Positions 12,600 to 24,164 of a DNA stretch of 64,000 bases are shown piece after piece (the stretch's first letter is position 1; the number at the start of each line of letters is the position of its first letter). The notes beneath the pieces were generated by a model. It did no database searches and was not told the DNA's origin. It saw nothing but the letters and a program-made list of their open reading frames with translations. The DNA is from Lepisosteus oculatus (taxonomy: Eukaryota > Chordata > Actinopteri > Semionotiformes > Lepisosteidae): the NCBI RefSeq assembly GCF_040954835.1, contig NC_090698.1, positions 42,630,157 through 42,694,156 of the forward strand. The letters are read 5' to 3'. The position numbers were made by a program, and so were the translations under genes.

Positions 12600-13450
12600 C
12601 TTTGTTAGGGCTCATCAAAGTGACATATCTAAATTGGACCACTGACATGGACATATTTATGTGTCTCAGAACACCCTTTCAGGTTTGAATGGGAAGTTAA
12701 GCAAAGCAGCCACAATGAATTCATTCATCATTGACTAACACTTCCATTTTGGGATGATTGTCTTCCATTAAGCCAAAGGTGACTGATAGCCAATGTGAGA
12801 TTCACACTCTCTGGCAGGTTGTGCAGGTGTCTCGGTAGATATCAGTTTGTATGTGGAATCTAGTCATAGTGGAGTCTCCTGCTTTTCCGTCTCAAACTAA
12901 CAGCTCTAGGTCTCAAAGTGCTGGGCTCATTTCTTGATGTTCTTCTTCCATGGGATTCAGTCAAGAGGCATAATCTCTTAGGAGCAGACACTGATTTTGT
13001 CTTTCATGTTTATGTTTATCATATAGTACATTTGAAATGCTCTTTCTGTCTTCTGTTGGTGCAATTGCCTTGGCTAAGCAGGTTGAAAAGAATCTTCTTT
13101 GGGCTCTTGTTATCCCTCTGGATGACATGACCCACCTAACAGAGCTGGTGGCAGATGATCATAGCTTCATAGCTTGTGATGCCCATTTTGGCGAGAACAC
13201 TGATGTCGAAGTATATGTGTCTGTGTGACATGTAGAATCTTCCGGAGACAACATTAGAGATATGAGCCCAATCCTTCTCAGTATTCTCCTGCATGTTATG
13301 TATGTTTCAGACCTCTGCAATAAAGAAGACATGATGTCTGCAAGATAGACCATCAGTTTGGTTTCAGCAATGTTGGAGCAATCCTCAAACACTTGCCTCC
13401 TCAGGTGGACAAAGTCTGTGTATATACTGTACATTTCAGGCAATTCTGGC
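12600..13450 (-). pseudogene. decayed LINE-like reverse transcriptase C-terminal region
   Basis: Read on the minus strand from about 13450 down, broken frames resemble the C-terminal part of a non-LTR reverse transcriptase ORF as found in many fish. There is a region like 'RRQVFEDCSNIAETKLMVY', then 'DISVLAKMGITSYEAM' followed by 'HQLCWVGHVIQRD', resembling the usual LE.AGI.SIEAM...QLRWAGHV.RM.D pattern. Stops and frameshifts separate the pieces, so it is dead. The plus-strand frames at 12918-13576 are shadows. The family assignment comes from recalled patterns and no search was run. Confidence 0.6.
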
Positions 13451-13599
13451 TTTCTTCATGCAGTATGCAGCACCTCAGACACATTGACTAACTTCACACG
13501 GGATCCTTCAGAAAACAAATGGATAAGATTTAGAGATAGACTAGGTACTGGTCAGTATACAACATGGACTGAATGATCTTCTTTTGCTTGTAGGCCTCT

Positions 13600-15780
13600 T
13601 TATGTTTTTAAATCATTACATCTTGCTTTCCATTATACAAAGTAATCTATTTGTTCTAACTGTACTACATAACACTCCCATTCAAGGTCCTTCATTTCTA
13701 ATAAGCCTCCGCTTTCTTGCATGGCAGCTTGGTGACTTGAGGAACAGGTTCTCACTATAAGTTCTATCAGAAACCCAGGGAGTTGTCTATTCACAGATCT
13801 GAGCGTTCAAATTGGGTGTTAAATATACTAGCACCTCTCTCTGTGTGTGAAAACATACAACTTTTTTCATTGTCTCTGTTGTCTTATTGTCTCAGACCTT
13901 GTATCCATGACTTCATTCTTTCATCTTAATGTATGTCTTTGGCTTGCTTTTATCAAAAGCCTAAAGGGTTTTGAAGGCTGAAATCAGACCCCTTCACAAT
14001 TTCCCTTTGTTGAAGACTAAAGAGACTTCTCTACAAGCATTCACCTTCAAATGTGGAAAACAATCTTGTCTAGATGGTCAGAGGAACCATTATCCATTAC
14101 CTTAACAACATGGGGAGTTAGTAATAGAAACTAACTCTCAAAGTAGATCATGTTCAGACAACGCATGTACTAATGAGCATGTCTGTATTTATACAGCACT
14201 TTAAACCAACAAGATGTTTTTTTAAGGTGCTTTACGAAAGACAAAAATGAAAGCAACACTATGACTTCCTACCGTTCAAAGGGAGCCCTTCAAACTAGAT
14301 GTGCTGCAATGAAATTTGCATTAATTTGTGTGAGACTCTCTGACATTCTTACAAGGGTTCAGCTTGAGTGATGGTAGGAAGGTAAATGTGTTGTATGAGA
14401 TGTGCATCTATATTCCAAGAACATTCCTCTGGTACTGGACGTCTGGAGAGTTGGATGCCACTAGTTTTAGGGAGCAGAAGGAACAAAAACATGGCATTAA
14501 TGAAGACATGGTACTATGGATTAATTTAGAGGCCTCTAATCACACATACAGTATGAGTTTCACCATACTTCAACTGGATGCAATCCACTTAGTCTCATCT
14601 GTAACATTTTATGTTTCAATAATGCTACAGTTTTTTTATTCTTTGCTATCTTGTGATGATGCATGATACAACATATAAAAAGCATTAATAAAAAGATTAA
14701 GTAGCTTATACCAGATGTGTTCTAGTGTTATGAACTGCAAGTTTCAATCAATGAATTGCAATATACTGAACCAGATAATATTCCTCAGAAAATAATCTTT
14801 CTATAATGTCATTTTGTAAAGAGTGCTTTTTATACACAATGTTGATGCAAACTATGTTAAGCTAACCAACAGAAATTAATTCCTATGTGGTACATTGATT
14901 CCATGAAGGAATCAATTGATAGGTCAGTTTAATGTATAAATAGGTGGTATTTTACAATGGACAATTAAGCTAATAGAGTTTCATATACAATTTAATATAA
15001 AAACTGGCTCAGCAATTTCATGTGTGTAATTTCAGATTTTAGAGTTAAGATCCAAAAAGTGAATTGGAAGTAGTTTCCATTTTGTTTGATAAAAAAAAAA
15101 ATGAATGCTTTAAACTGTAATATACAGTTTAAAATAATAAGGAAATCTTAGCACCTAAGACATGGAACACACAACCTTCATGCAAAGACACAGCTCAGGA
15201 AGCCTGAGCATTGAAGTCAAAACTAGTCTAACTGTATAAAACCTTTATTATCTTATCATCATTAATAACTTCCCAGTATTATTCTTTATCGTCTGCACTT
15301 TTCAATACCCTTTCAAAGCAGAAACCTACAAAAAACATTACAATATCCTTCCATCAGATATGAACAGTTAAATTCGGGGATTATTGTTTTACCAGTAGTT
15401 AATTTGTGATGTGCAATGAAAGTGTTTAAGCAGAGTATAGTGTTTAAAATCCTTCAGGGAGATATCTGAGGACTTTAAAAATATTATATATTCATATATT
15501 GATGAGTGTAAGACGTGGTTCAGAGGTCACAAGAACATGAAGAGTATGAAAGGGAGAGAAAACAACACTAATGCTCTCGCCAGACACCAGAACAATTTAA
15601 CTGGAACTTTCATGCTGGCAGAAAAAAAATCATGTCATACTAGAGACATTGCAAGCACAAGTGAGATTAGCACAGACTGTTGAGAAGATGATGTGTGAAC
15701 ATTTGCTGTAAAATACGTTTTGTGCATACAGTATTTGAATCCACAAATGCTGACCCGTCATCAAAATATAACAGATCTAA
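13600..15780. other. intergenic, mostly unrecognised
   Basis: No gene. Around 14181-14240 the pair 'tatttatacagcactttaaa' and 'aaggtgctttac' recalls the small-element motif 'atatagcgcctttca...ggcgctttaca' common in fish repeats, but it is too short to assign. The 100-aa open frame at 14364-14666 has no recognisable feature. Confidence 0.4.
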
Positions 15781-15794
15781 CATATATAATGAAG

Positions 15795-16004
15795 TTGTTC
15801 CAGTGGGGAGTTGTGTCAGCATGCATTGGCTACAAAGGAACATGTAAAAGTTCATTCTATGCTGGAAAATAGAAAGGAGAAACAACATTTCAGTTGTAGA
15901 TCCTTCTTTAGGTGTCAGGTGGCACTCGAAGAAGACTCTACCGTTGAAACATTGAGGTTCTCCTTTCTATTTTTAAAAGTATAATGAATCTGTACTGGTT
16001 CTTC
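15795..16004. repeat. palindromic (hairpin) repeat, family copy 1
   Basis: A flank 'gtgtcagcatgcattggct' and 'acaaaggaac' leads into two inverted arms, about 15838-15900 and 15925-16004. The arms pair around 'ctttctttaggtg' and 'cgaagaagactc', with outer ends 'gaaaatagaaaggag' and 'ctcctttctatttt'. The flank and arms match the copy at 23959-24163. This looks like a short non-autonomous element; no coding content. Confidence 0.75.
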
Positions 16005-16494
16005 AACATATATAATGATTTGCTACCATTTTATGATGCATCACTAGCGACAATTTCCCTGTACAACTCAGCAGTAAGATAGGATACTGTATTTTTATGG
16101 TAGGAAATCCTACTATAAAATCCAAAATAACTGTTTTCATAGTTTTTGGAAGACTTGTTTACATGTTCTGCTAAGTACCACTGAATGGTGTAAACATCTC
16201 TAACACCCTGCATACAGTAGATCTCATAAGACTTTATGTATACCAGAAGAGGTTGAAATTTAAAAGAACTACTGCTTCTTAAACATGGTGGTTGCCTAAC
16301 ATTTATGAACAGCAGCTACATTAACTGATCGTCAGATGCTGTATTCCATTTCTTTGACAAATTAAAAATCTATTTTAACACTGACAATAGTTACATCCAT
16401 TATCAGAAAGTTGCTCCTGAGAGTATTCTTAGTATTCTGGAGCTTGGAAGTGCAGGATTCAACAGCTACTGTAGATTGGGAGTTAGATGGCGGA

Positions 16495-16645
16495 GACACC
16501 AGTACATTTGGTCAGTATGTCTTTGGAAAATGAGAGAAAACCAAAACAGTGTGAGAAAATCCACATGGGCACAAAGAGAACATGCAAACCCGACACAGAA
16601 GGAGCTGTAGTTCCAATTGAACTCAGAACCGTAGAAATGTGAGCC
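16495..16645 (-). repeat. fragment of dispersed 'GTGGAGTTTG' repeat
   Basis: The string 'gagaacatgcaaac' with the following 'ccgacacagaagg' and the preceding 'ctttggaaaatgagagaaaacc' is the reverse complement of the central part of the dispersed repeat. It is divergent and truncated. Confidence 0.55.
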
Positions 16646-17584
16646 ACCATTCCTCCCAACAACCACCATTTTCATTTTCATTTTCATATGCTATTTCATT
16701 TTAATTGGTCATCTTATTATGTGAACAAAATATCTTCTGGTTACAATGCTTTTGTAAAAAAATAATAAAAACTAAAACAAGACAGAGTTTTTTTTTCTGT
16801 CTGTCAGCTGACATTCATTTAAAACATTTCAGTGCTATAGTTGTTGTTGTTAACTAATCTCTAAGGCCCCTCATTAGTCAACAAATGTTTATCAACTTTT
16901 ACTTAGAGATGCAGTTTTTCCTAGTAAAATGAGGCCCACAAGTATAAACTCTTTTACTTAAAAAATGATTAGCAGGTCATTAGCCACTTTTCAGGAGTGA
17001 AAAGACTATGTTACCAGGTTTGTGAATCTTTGTATGGTAAATACATAGGTTTATTTGGTCAATTCTTTATGGCTTTCTGTGTTTTGTGTTGGCTATTATG
17101 ATAGTTTCCTGAAGTAAAAATGTGCAACTCTCACCACATCTGCATTTCTTTATTATGATATGATTTTATGTGGAATTGAAATCAGAAGCAGGTTGAGTGC
17201 TGGTTAAGAAACAATTAGCCTCTTTTAGTCTTCTCTAATTGTTTTCCTCTTTTCACATCAGCCACATTTGTTTGCATTACGGTTTTCTGTATCGGCTAAC
17301 TGTGATCTACTGTACACCTCTTATTGCAAATCATGGATATGTTTTTTCATTTTCTCTCGCAGAATAACCTATCAAGGTTTATTGTGGAAACATCAACGTT
17401 ATGTTTCCTCACCTATATCTATGGTATCTCATCATACTCCCTGAGGTGCCGAGTATATAATATGGCACTCTCTTTAATGCTCCCCATTTTAATGAATATG
17501 GCAGTCAGCTTCCGGGTTTTTAAAACCTCAGCAGCCTTCTTACAAGAGGAGAAGATGTTTAATATATGCATTACATACTTATAT
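16646..17584. other. intergenic, no gene recognised
   Basis: Unique AT-rich sequence. An open frame at 17324-17629 runs into the Tc1 relic and has no recognisable domain. Nothing else is supported. Confidence 0.4.
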
Positions 17585-18260
17585 ACAGTCTGCTCCAAAT
17601 GTATTGGGATAATAAACTGTAACCAATGACATTAACTAAATAAATAATAATAATTCATTAAAAATGTGACTGACAAGCACCACACCTAAGTATTTTCTAA
17701 ACTGTTGAACCTCATTATTTTGAAGAAGTAAAATGATTGGGAAAATCAACAGACAGGTATGGACCAGAGGGATTTGGCATTCCAAAATCAATGATTTGGA
17801 ATATATTGTATTACAAACAAACCAAATATATAACTAGCAGTGTTCCCTTAATAACTCTCAGTGAAGTCATCAACAATCTCCAGAGTACAGGGGTGAAGGT
17901 ATTGAAGTCCATGGTTTGCAGAGACAGTAGAATTACAAAGACTACCACAGAGATACAGAAATCATTAATAGAAAAAAATGCAAAATACTAGACAGCCCAA
18001 TTTAACTCCAATTGAGAACACCTCAAGAACAGGCAAGAACTCAAAGTCACTGCAGAAAAACAAATGATTAAACAAAGAGATGAGGTGAGCTCAATGGGTT
18101 GCTGATTTCATGCAGTTACTGTTTCAAACATTTCAGCTTTTACACTTTGGAATGAACATAAAATGATTGTGTCCTAATATTGATGGTCACTAGAAATCAC
18201 TGGGTTGAAAAGATGTATGTGTTATTTTTCTAATATGATCAAATATGTGCATGGTATTGC
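17585..18260 (+). mobile_element. internally deleted Tc1/mariner-like element
   Basis: It starts with 'tacagtctgctccaaatgta' 'ttgggat', an end typical of Tc1-like elements. The stretch 17865-17945 (translated INNLQSTGVKVLKSMVCR) is clearly related to 59243-59330. Just after, 'ccaatttaactccaattgag' corresponds to the (SPD)LNPIE region late in Tc1 transposases, so the catalytic core between the DNA-binding part and this point has been lost. About 0.67 kb remains, against about 1.6 kb for the 58.6 kb copy. Confidence 0.65.
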
Positions 18261-18309
18261 CAAAAAAACATTATTGATAATAAATATATGATATTTACTT
18301 ATTGTACTT

Positions 18310-18815
18310 CATTCAGTATGTCAAGAATTTGGCAGACAGAATCCTGTCTAGTGCAAGTGATCACATTACTCCTGTCGTGGAGTCCCTGCACTGGCTTCCT
18401 ATCAGGATACGTGTCGACTTCAAAATCCTCATGCTCACCCATAAGGACCTACAGGGCTTGGTATCCCAGTACTAATCTGAGTTACTATCACCCTACATCC
18501 TACGTCCACCTCACAGCCTTCGTTCCTCAAATTCTGGTCTCCTATCTGTCCCTGTCTACACTCCCTGAGTGCCAGGGCCTTCTACTATTCCCCAGAACTC
18601 TGGAACTCTATCCCTAAAGATATCAGACAGTACCTGAGCTCTTTCAAATCTAGACTCAAACCCTTCTTCTTTAGAAGGGCTTTTATTTAACTGGTTCTGT
18701 GTCTGCCCCTTTGCTTTCCTACCATATTCAACTTGTGTACTTCTGCTATTTCCTCTCATAGTGTATTTTAAAGGCACTATATAAATTAAAGTTTACTGTT
18801 TTTAATCTCATGATC
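18310..18815 (+). mobile_element. LINE (L2/CR1/Rex1-like) 3' end
   Basis: Broken plus-strand frames carry the typical end of the reverse-transcriptase ORF: 'DHITPVVESLHWLPIRIRVDFKIL'-like sense codons, then a 'PRTLELYP...' and 'SSFKSRLKPFFFRRAF' tail. The element ends with 'aggcactatataaattaaag', the usual AT-rich 3' tail of these fish LINEs. Stops and frame changes make it inactive. The minus-strand open frame here is a shadow. Confidence 0.75.
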
Positions 18816-19026
18816 ACGAATACACATTGCTTTTGACACAGTTATGACTGCTGTTATTGTTGCATTTATTGTTAAAAACAATAAATGATTTTAGAGTCAA
18901 CTAAACAGTTATAAAATACAGAATGATTTATGTCTTAACAAACATTGCACATCTAGCACTGACATTCTTGCCCTTTGCGTCCTGATGGTGTTTTAACTTC
19001 TACCTTGTGGCATTCATGGAGTTTAT

Positions 19027-19345
19027 AACAAAAGTTCGGGAGGGATGACAACAACCAAGTTCAATCAAACTCAGCCGTCAGTAATTAGAAATCGCTCCCG
19101 ACGTCCTTTGCTCTCCCAAAACACTATAAATACCTACGTGATCCCCATCTCTCCCTCGCATGCGTTTTTTGCATCCCACCTCCACCCCATCTCCACCTCT
19201 GCAGCTACCCCTTGGTCACCCTGCATGGGAGTCCCATGGCCAGGAGGTCAGCCCTCAGCCAAGCAGGATAAGGCAAATTTTCACTCCACAATCCTTTCAT
19301 GATGCTTTAATCTTGTGTGTTGTCATTCTTAGTAAAGTAAAATTT
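19027..19345 (+). repeat. dispersed repeat with promoter-like TATAAATA, possibly a solo LTR
   Basis: It begins 'aacaaaagttcgggagggat', almost identical to 62738-62758, so the two are copies of one family. It contains CTATAAATA (about 19123-19131), a C/T-rich stretch, and 'gagccaagcagg'-like sequence also found near 22624. The size (about 320 bp) and the TATA box would fit a degraded LTR. The termini are not clear, so the class is uncertain. Confidence 0.45.
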
Positions 19346-19349
19346 TGAT

Positions 19350-20820
19350 GCAATCATTATTTTTTCACTACCAGTGATTGTACCCATGATCACAGGTCTT
19401 GAACTTTTTTTACAGGGGTAGCAAATGGCTGTTTCTATGTCATGGATGCTAATTTTGGTTCTGGTGATGCATGGTGGGCCCAGAGTTCACTTCCCATAAT
19501 GAACTGCATGTCAGGAGACTCGTCTTGTTGGGTTTGTGATCATCACCGAGCTGCTTTGCCTCCTTCCCAAGTTCATGTCAGACATTGAACAGCTGTGGTT
19601 GAAGGCACCTTGCAGCAAACTCACATCCGTGTCCAAGATGTAACATGGGGTCCATACAATTGATAGCATGAGCTGGTCATGAATTTTATTGTGTGTAATG
19701 CCCCTTGCACACAGAACTCCAAACACCTTGGTAACCTGTTGACCATGTTTGCTCAGGGCCACTTTTAACTGGTACTTGGTGCCTTCATGGGCAGATGTCT
19801 CTCATAATAAAGTAGACAACAATGTTACGATGTTGTACATATTCAGAACACCTGAGGTAACATGTTTATAACTGTGAAATGCTTTTTAGATTAATTTTTA
19901 TCATACATTTACTCAACATTCTATTAGTTACAAATGTATTGTAAATTAAAGTTTGATAGAATACTGGTAGAATCCATAGAGTAAGGATAGTGTTCAAGGC
20001 TAATATGAACAATACTGTGTTCCTATACTGTACAGTACATGCTTTATTGACATTGCAGCAAGGTCATCACTTTAAAGGATGTTGATGATAAATTAAATAT
20101 CTATTAATTACTTATATATACATCTTAATCTAAACATTACCTACTGCATAGATGCATGTACTGCATATACTATAAAAGATTTAGAACTGAAACCTGATAC
20201 TACAGGATCTATATTTCGCAATTTCACATTTTATTCTTTCACACCCTTGTAAAGTCAATGTTTCTGCATTTCCAAAGAGAAGTTACATCCAGCAAATACA
20301 TGATTTCAGTTTTGAACCCCTAAGCCTATTATGGCCAGTGTACAGTATGGTTATTTTTAGTGGGCAGTAGAAAGCCTGTAAAAGGGCATCAAAGATGCAT
20401 GAAGCTAAAGATTTTCTGATTCTAGTAACAGATGTGAAATTATATTACATAAATCTAACAATTAGTTTCACTCTCACCCGGGTTAATTAGTTTGTGGAAA
20501 TGTGCAACCCATTCTTCATTAGGTAATTCTTCACACACTGATTAGGGAACCGCAGCAAATTGTGACCCAGTGTTCACAAGATCATCTTGTCTTTTACAAT
20601 GCTGAGTCGAGAGTCCACAGAACCAGAAATGGGGAACAAATTCCTGTTAGCTTCTGACTCATCTTACACCAATGTTGGAAATCAGTCTATAACTACTCAA
20701 GTGTGAATAGTGTACGTCCACTGTGGATTATGAAGGAAGGGATGTTACTTTATTGTGTCCACCAAATTTAGAAGGGAGAATGAACAGATTTTCTGTTTCT
20801 ATAAAAGAGGATGATGACGA
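19350..20820. other. intergenic, no gene recognised
   Basis: The minus-strand open frame 19511-19762 (83 aa) lies in a GC-richer patch that could be part of an unknown repeat, but no domain is recognised. Around 20460-20720 a unique stretch with TTAATTAG motifs is seen. Nothing firm. Confidence 0.35.

Positions 20821-20902
<82 letters not shown>
20821..20902. repeat. (AAC)n(AAT)n compound microsatellite
   Basis: About nine AAC units pass directly into about seventeen AAT units. The poly-asparagine frame across it is an artefact, since both AAC and AAT encode Asn. Confidence 0.97.
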
Positions 20903-21364
20903 TCACCATGAGCTTAACAAAATACAGCAATCATTTAAAGCAAAGGTCATGCTGATTCACTGTACTTGAATGAATGTTTTTGTACTTCACATGTATTAAA
21001 TTAACAAGATTTCTTGATATAAATGTAAAAAACAAGAAATTCCAAGAAGCGGACTATCCCTTTGAGCCTGTGTTCTGGTTATTTAATTCAAGCATGTTAG
21101 TAACCAGGCTTCGGCAATGTGGGTTATAATGAAACATTTAATAAGCGGAGGCATGTAACTAAGACAAGCATGTCACTGCAGAGACATAAGACGGGGAATC
21201 ATTGTATACTGCAAAAAAGCACTCCAGGTGAATATGAGGCACCGACAAAAGTAACCACGATTCAAACAAACAAATCAAATGAGCACTGACAAGTTCAGGA
21301 AAGTCTGTAGGGTTAAATATGAATGAGATTAACAAAAACTTGAAATACAAAAATATGGTTATTG

Positions 21365-21960
21365 CTGAAAGTCATGTGAAAAGGACCAAGCCAATTAGCC
21401 ATCAATTATAGACTCTTTTCACCATACACCTTTTGGTTCTTCAAAGTGCAACGGGGTTGCTATTGGAGAAGCCAAAGGTATAATTTACAGCGAAAAGCCA
21501 GCTGTTTTGTCTTCATTGTCTGACAGTGTTTTGTTTGTGTTTGTGGAAATGGATTGTAAGAGCATGCAATTTAAAGATGGGAAGACATAGAGTGCCCCAG
21601 AAACTGCTATTGGCTGCCTGAGAATGCCATTTTCTCACTCAATTAAATCTTAGTTAAGGATGAAGAATTCTCTAATTAAATGGTAGAATTTAGACAGCCT
21701 GGGGAACACAGAAAATGAATTCAGCCCATTATGTATTATATTTGTAGCTCGCACCATGTCACATCAGTATAAAAGCTGGGCCTTTATTAATCTCAGCAGT
21801 GACAGCCTAAAACAGATTTGCCTAGGAAGATCCAATGAAACAGATAGAGATGTGCTCAGACTTTCCCAGATATAACTCAGGCCTCATTTCATGTATAGGC
21901 CTCATTGACTTTGCCTTTAATGTAGATTACGGTTAAATGAAGAAACAAAAACAAGCCAGT
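21365..21960. promoter_or_regulatory. candidate conserved noncoding element, homeodomain-site cluster
   Basis: A unique repeat-free stretch, noncoding in all frames, with several ATTA-type sites: CCAATTAG, ATCAATTATAG, TCAATTAAATC and CTAATTAAATG. This is the look of developmental enhancers, and the desert next to OTP is where they would lie. The motifs are seen; enhancer function and conservation are guesses. Confidence 0.25.
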
Positions 21961-22539
21961 GAAGTGTTTTTTCTTCATTTTTCTTTACAGTTCCACTGAG
22001 TTTTTAACATGAATGCAAATGTTGAAATACATTGACTGCTCTAAAAATTGTATCTTGTTTTGTACCGGAGACTCGTCATTGATTGAAATGTAATTTGTCT
22101 AAGCCGCATGATTCTTTGGCACCATCGTTTTAGGAAGGCAGGCTGGAGTGGGCACATTTAACATGAGGACAACTGTTTGACTTTTAATTTCAAATGCTAG
22201 CGGGCAAACAGTTCTCCTAGCATTTTGTAATTGTATGATATTTGCCTTTTTGTTGTTTGCCTTATCAGCTCAAATGAAAATGGTGATTCTGCAGATAAAA
22301 ATAAAATAAAAACGACAAAAGCCACCAAAGTCATTCTGCTGAACAGGTATTTATTTCTTGTTTCATATTCAGGCACGTAAAATTCACCACCACGCACAAT
22401 TGTTCCCAGATGATAGTAGCCAGGTTCTATTTTACCTCGGCTCCACTAATTCTTAATCACTCTTGGTGTCATTTTCTAAATTAATAAAGCTATACTATAT
22501 GTAAGTCTTTTCTCCTTTGTATTTGTCTTTTGGATCCCT

Positions 22540-22700
22540 TCGGCACCCCAACTCCTCCTTCGCGGTTCCCCAGCAGTTCATTCCTCTCTTTGCCTGGGGG
22601 TTCCCATCTCCTTCTTCTACCCTGAGCCAAGCAGGTTCAACAAACACTTTTTAAATACATTTAATTCTTAGGAGCTGTCATTCGACAGGAGCATCATAGC
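22540..22700 (+). repeat. weak repeat fragment
   Basis: The stretch with 'gagccaagcagg' (22625-22636) shares this phrase and a C/T-rich run before it with the repeat at 19027-19345. It is probably a truncated relative; the similarity is short. Confidence 0.3.
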
Positions 22701-23089
22701 CGTCAACCTTAGGTAAAAGGACTGACTGCTCTCAAAAAACAAATTTGAATTATTTAAAAAAGCTTTCAGCTCCCTGCAGTGTGTTGATGGTGCGAGTCTG
22801 AAAAACGCTGCTTTTTATCCATGTTAAAGTGCTTTCCCTCTGCTTATAAGTCTAAATCATCTTAACCCATTTTATCCCAACAATTTTCAGAACCTTTTAG
22901 GAAAAAGGTTCAGGACACTGCTGATAGTATGAAAGACTAAACTAATATCTGGAAAACCTCCTCTTGCATTCCTGATCTCGGTAGCCTTGTATTCAAATAG
23001 TTTAAGTTCACGGTATCATAGCTACGTGTATACCGTTTTTGGGCAATATATGCCAGGGACCTGTGCAATACATTTATATTTATATTGTG

Positions 23090-23302
23090 CAATAAGACTT
23101 TTTTGTGTACTGTTCTGTTCTTTGTGTGTTCTGGACTGTGAGTAACTCTTTATAGTGCACTTCTCACTGTACTGAATGTATTGTATGTATTGCATTATTA
23201 TTATTATTGTATCATTCGTTACACTGTTGCTGTGTTGTCTGTGTTAAGCTGCTGTTGGACTGCAATTTCCCACACAGGATCAATAAAGTATCTATCTATA
23301 AT
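23090..23302 (+). mobile_element. LINE 3' tail (L2/Rex-like)
   Basis: T/G-rich sequence ends in 'ggatcaataaagtatctatc', the familiar 3' terminus of fish non-LTR elements, where the short ATCT-type repeat marks the end. Only the untranslated tail is present. Confidence 0.65.
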
Positions 23303-23569
23303 TCATAAAATTATTGTTCCAAAAAATGTCAAACATAATATTGTGTAAGGGACACACTAAATAACCCCGACCTTAATAATTACTGTACATCCAAAGAATT
23401 CTCCAATGAATGGAACGATTGTACATTCAATGCTTAGCTACACTCTTTGACCCACTGTTTGATAAACATGACCTGTTTGCACTTTAACACTGTTAATATT
23501 GCAACAGAACATTGAAACATTACAAGAATTAAAGAGACTAACACTCTTAACACTGTTAATGGTATTCCA

Positions 23570-23890
23570 TTCATCCATTTTCTAAACTGCTATCCAATTC
23601 ATGGTGGTGGGGAAACCAGACTTTATCCAAGCAAGCATTGGGCACAAGGCGGGGTACACCCTGGATGGGATGCCAGTCCGTTGCAGGGCTGACACACAGA
23701 TACAAATAAACACACACCGGGGACAGCTTTCCCAGAAGCCATTAAAGATATCATTTTTGGACTGTGTGAGACAACCGGAGCTCCTAGATAAAACCCACAT
23801 GAACATGAACAACCTCCAAAGAGCTAGCTGTCCAGGTCAAGACCCAGGGCCCCAGGAGTGGAGGCAGCACTGCTAACCACTGTATCACTG
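23570..23890 (-). repeat. dispersed 'GTGGAGTTTG' repeat, near full length
   Basis: Opposite orientation to the 30.1 and 37.0 kb copies. It starts 'ccattcatccattttctaaa' and includes 'ggggtacaccctggatggga' and 'gcagggctgacacacag'. It ends with 'gaggcagcactgctaaccac'. The open frames on both strands here are shadows of the repeat. Confidence 0.8.
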
Positions 23891-23958
23891 TTTTAACAGG
23901 TTAAATGTAACCATCATCTCACATTTTCTGAAGTGTATCAAATATTGTATACTGTAAA

Positions 23959-24163
23959 GGAACAAGTAATAGGGTTATTCCATGCTGAAAAGAGAAGAAA
24001 GGAAACATAAAGTTATGTCCGTGGAGCCTTCTTCAGGTGTGAGCAACTGAAGAAGGCTCCACGGCCGAAACGTTGTCTTTTCTTTCATTTCTTCTCAGCA
24101 TGGAATAAACCTTACTTGTTCCTTTGCAGCCTACGCATGCTGACGCAGCTACCCACCTGAACT
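23959..24163. repeat. palindromic (hairpin) repeat, family copy 2 (best copy)
   Basis: The left arm 23959-24036 and right arm 24047-24122 are close inverted repeats (about 75 bp each) around a 10-nt loop. The arms meet at 'ggagccttcttcag' and 'ctgaagaaggctcc', and the outer parts are 'ttattccatgctga' and 'tcagcatggaataa'. Flanking 'cctacgcatgctgacgcagc' (24130-24149) is the reverse of the flank of the 30.65 kb copy. No coding frame. It looks like a short non-autonomous DNA element. Confidence 0.85.
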
Positions 24164-24164
24164 A

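Noticed and set aside
19511..19762. 83-aa minus-strand frame as a gene
   Set aside because: No recognisable motif; probably part of an unidentified repeat or chance.
20723..20911. 62-aa open frame with poly-asparagine
   Set aside because: Translation of the AAC/AAT microsatellite; no domain, promoter or splice context.
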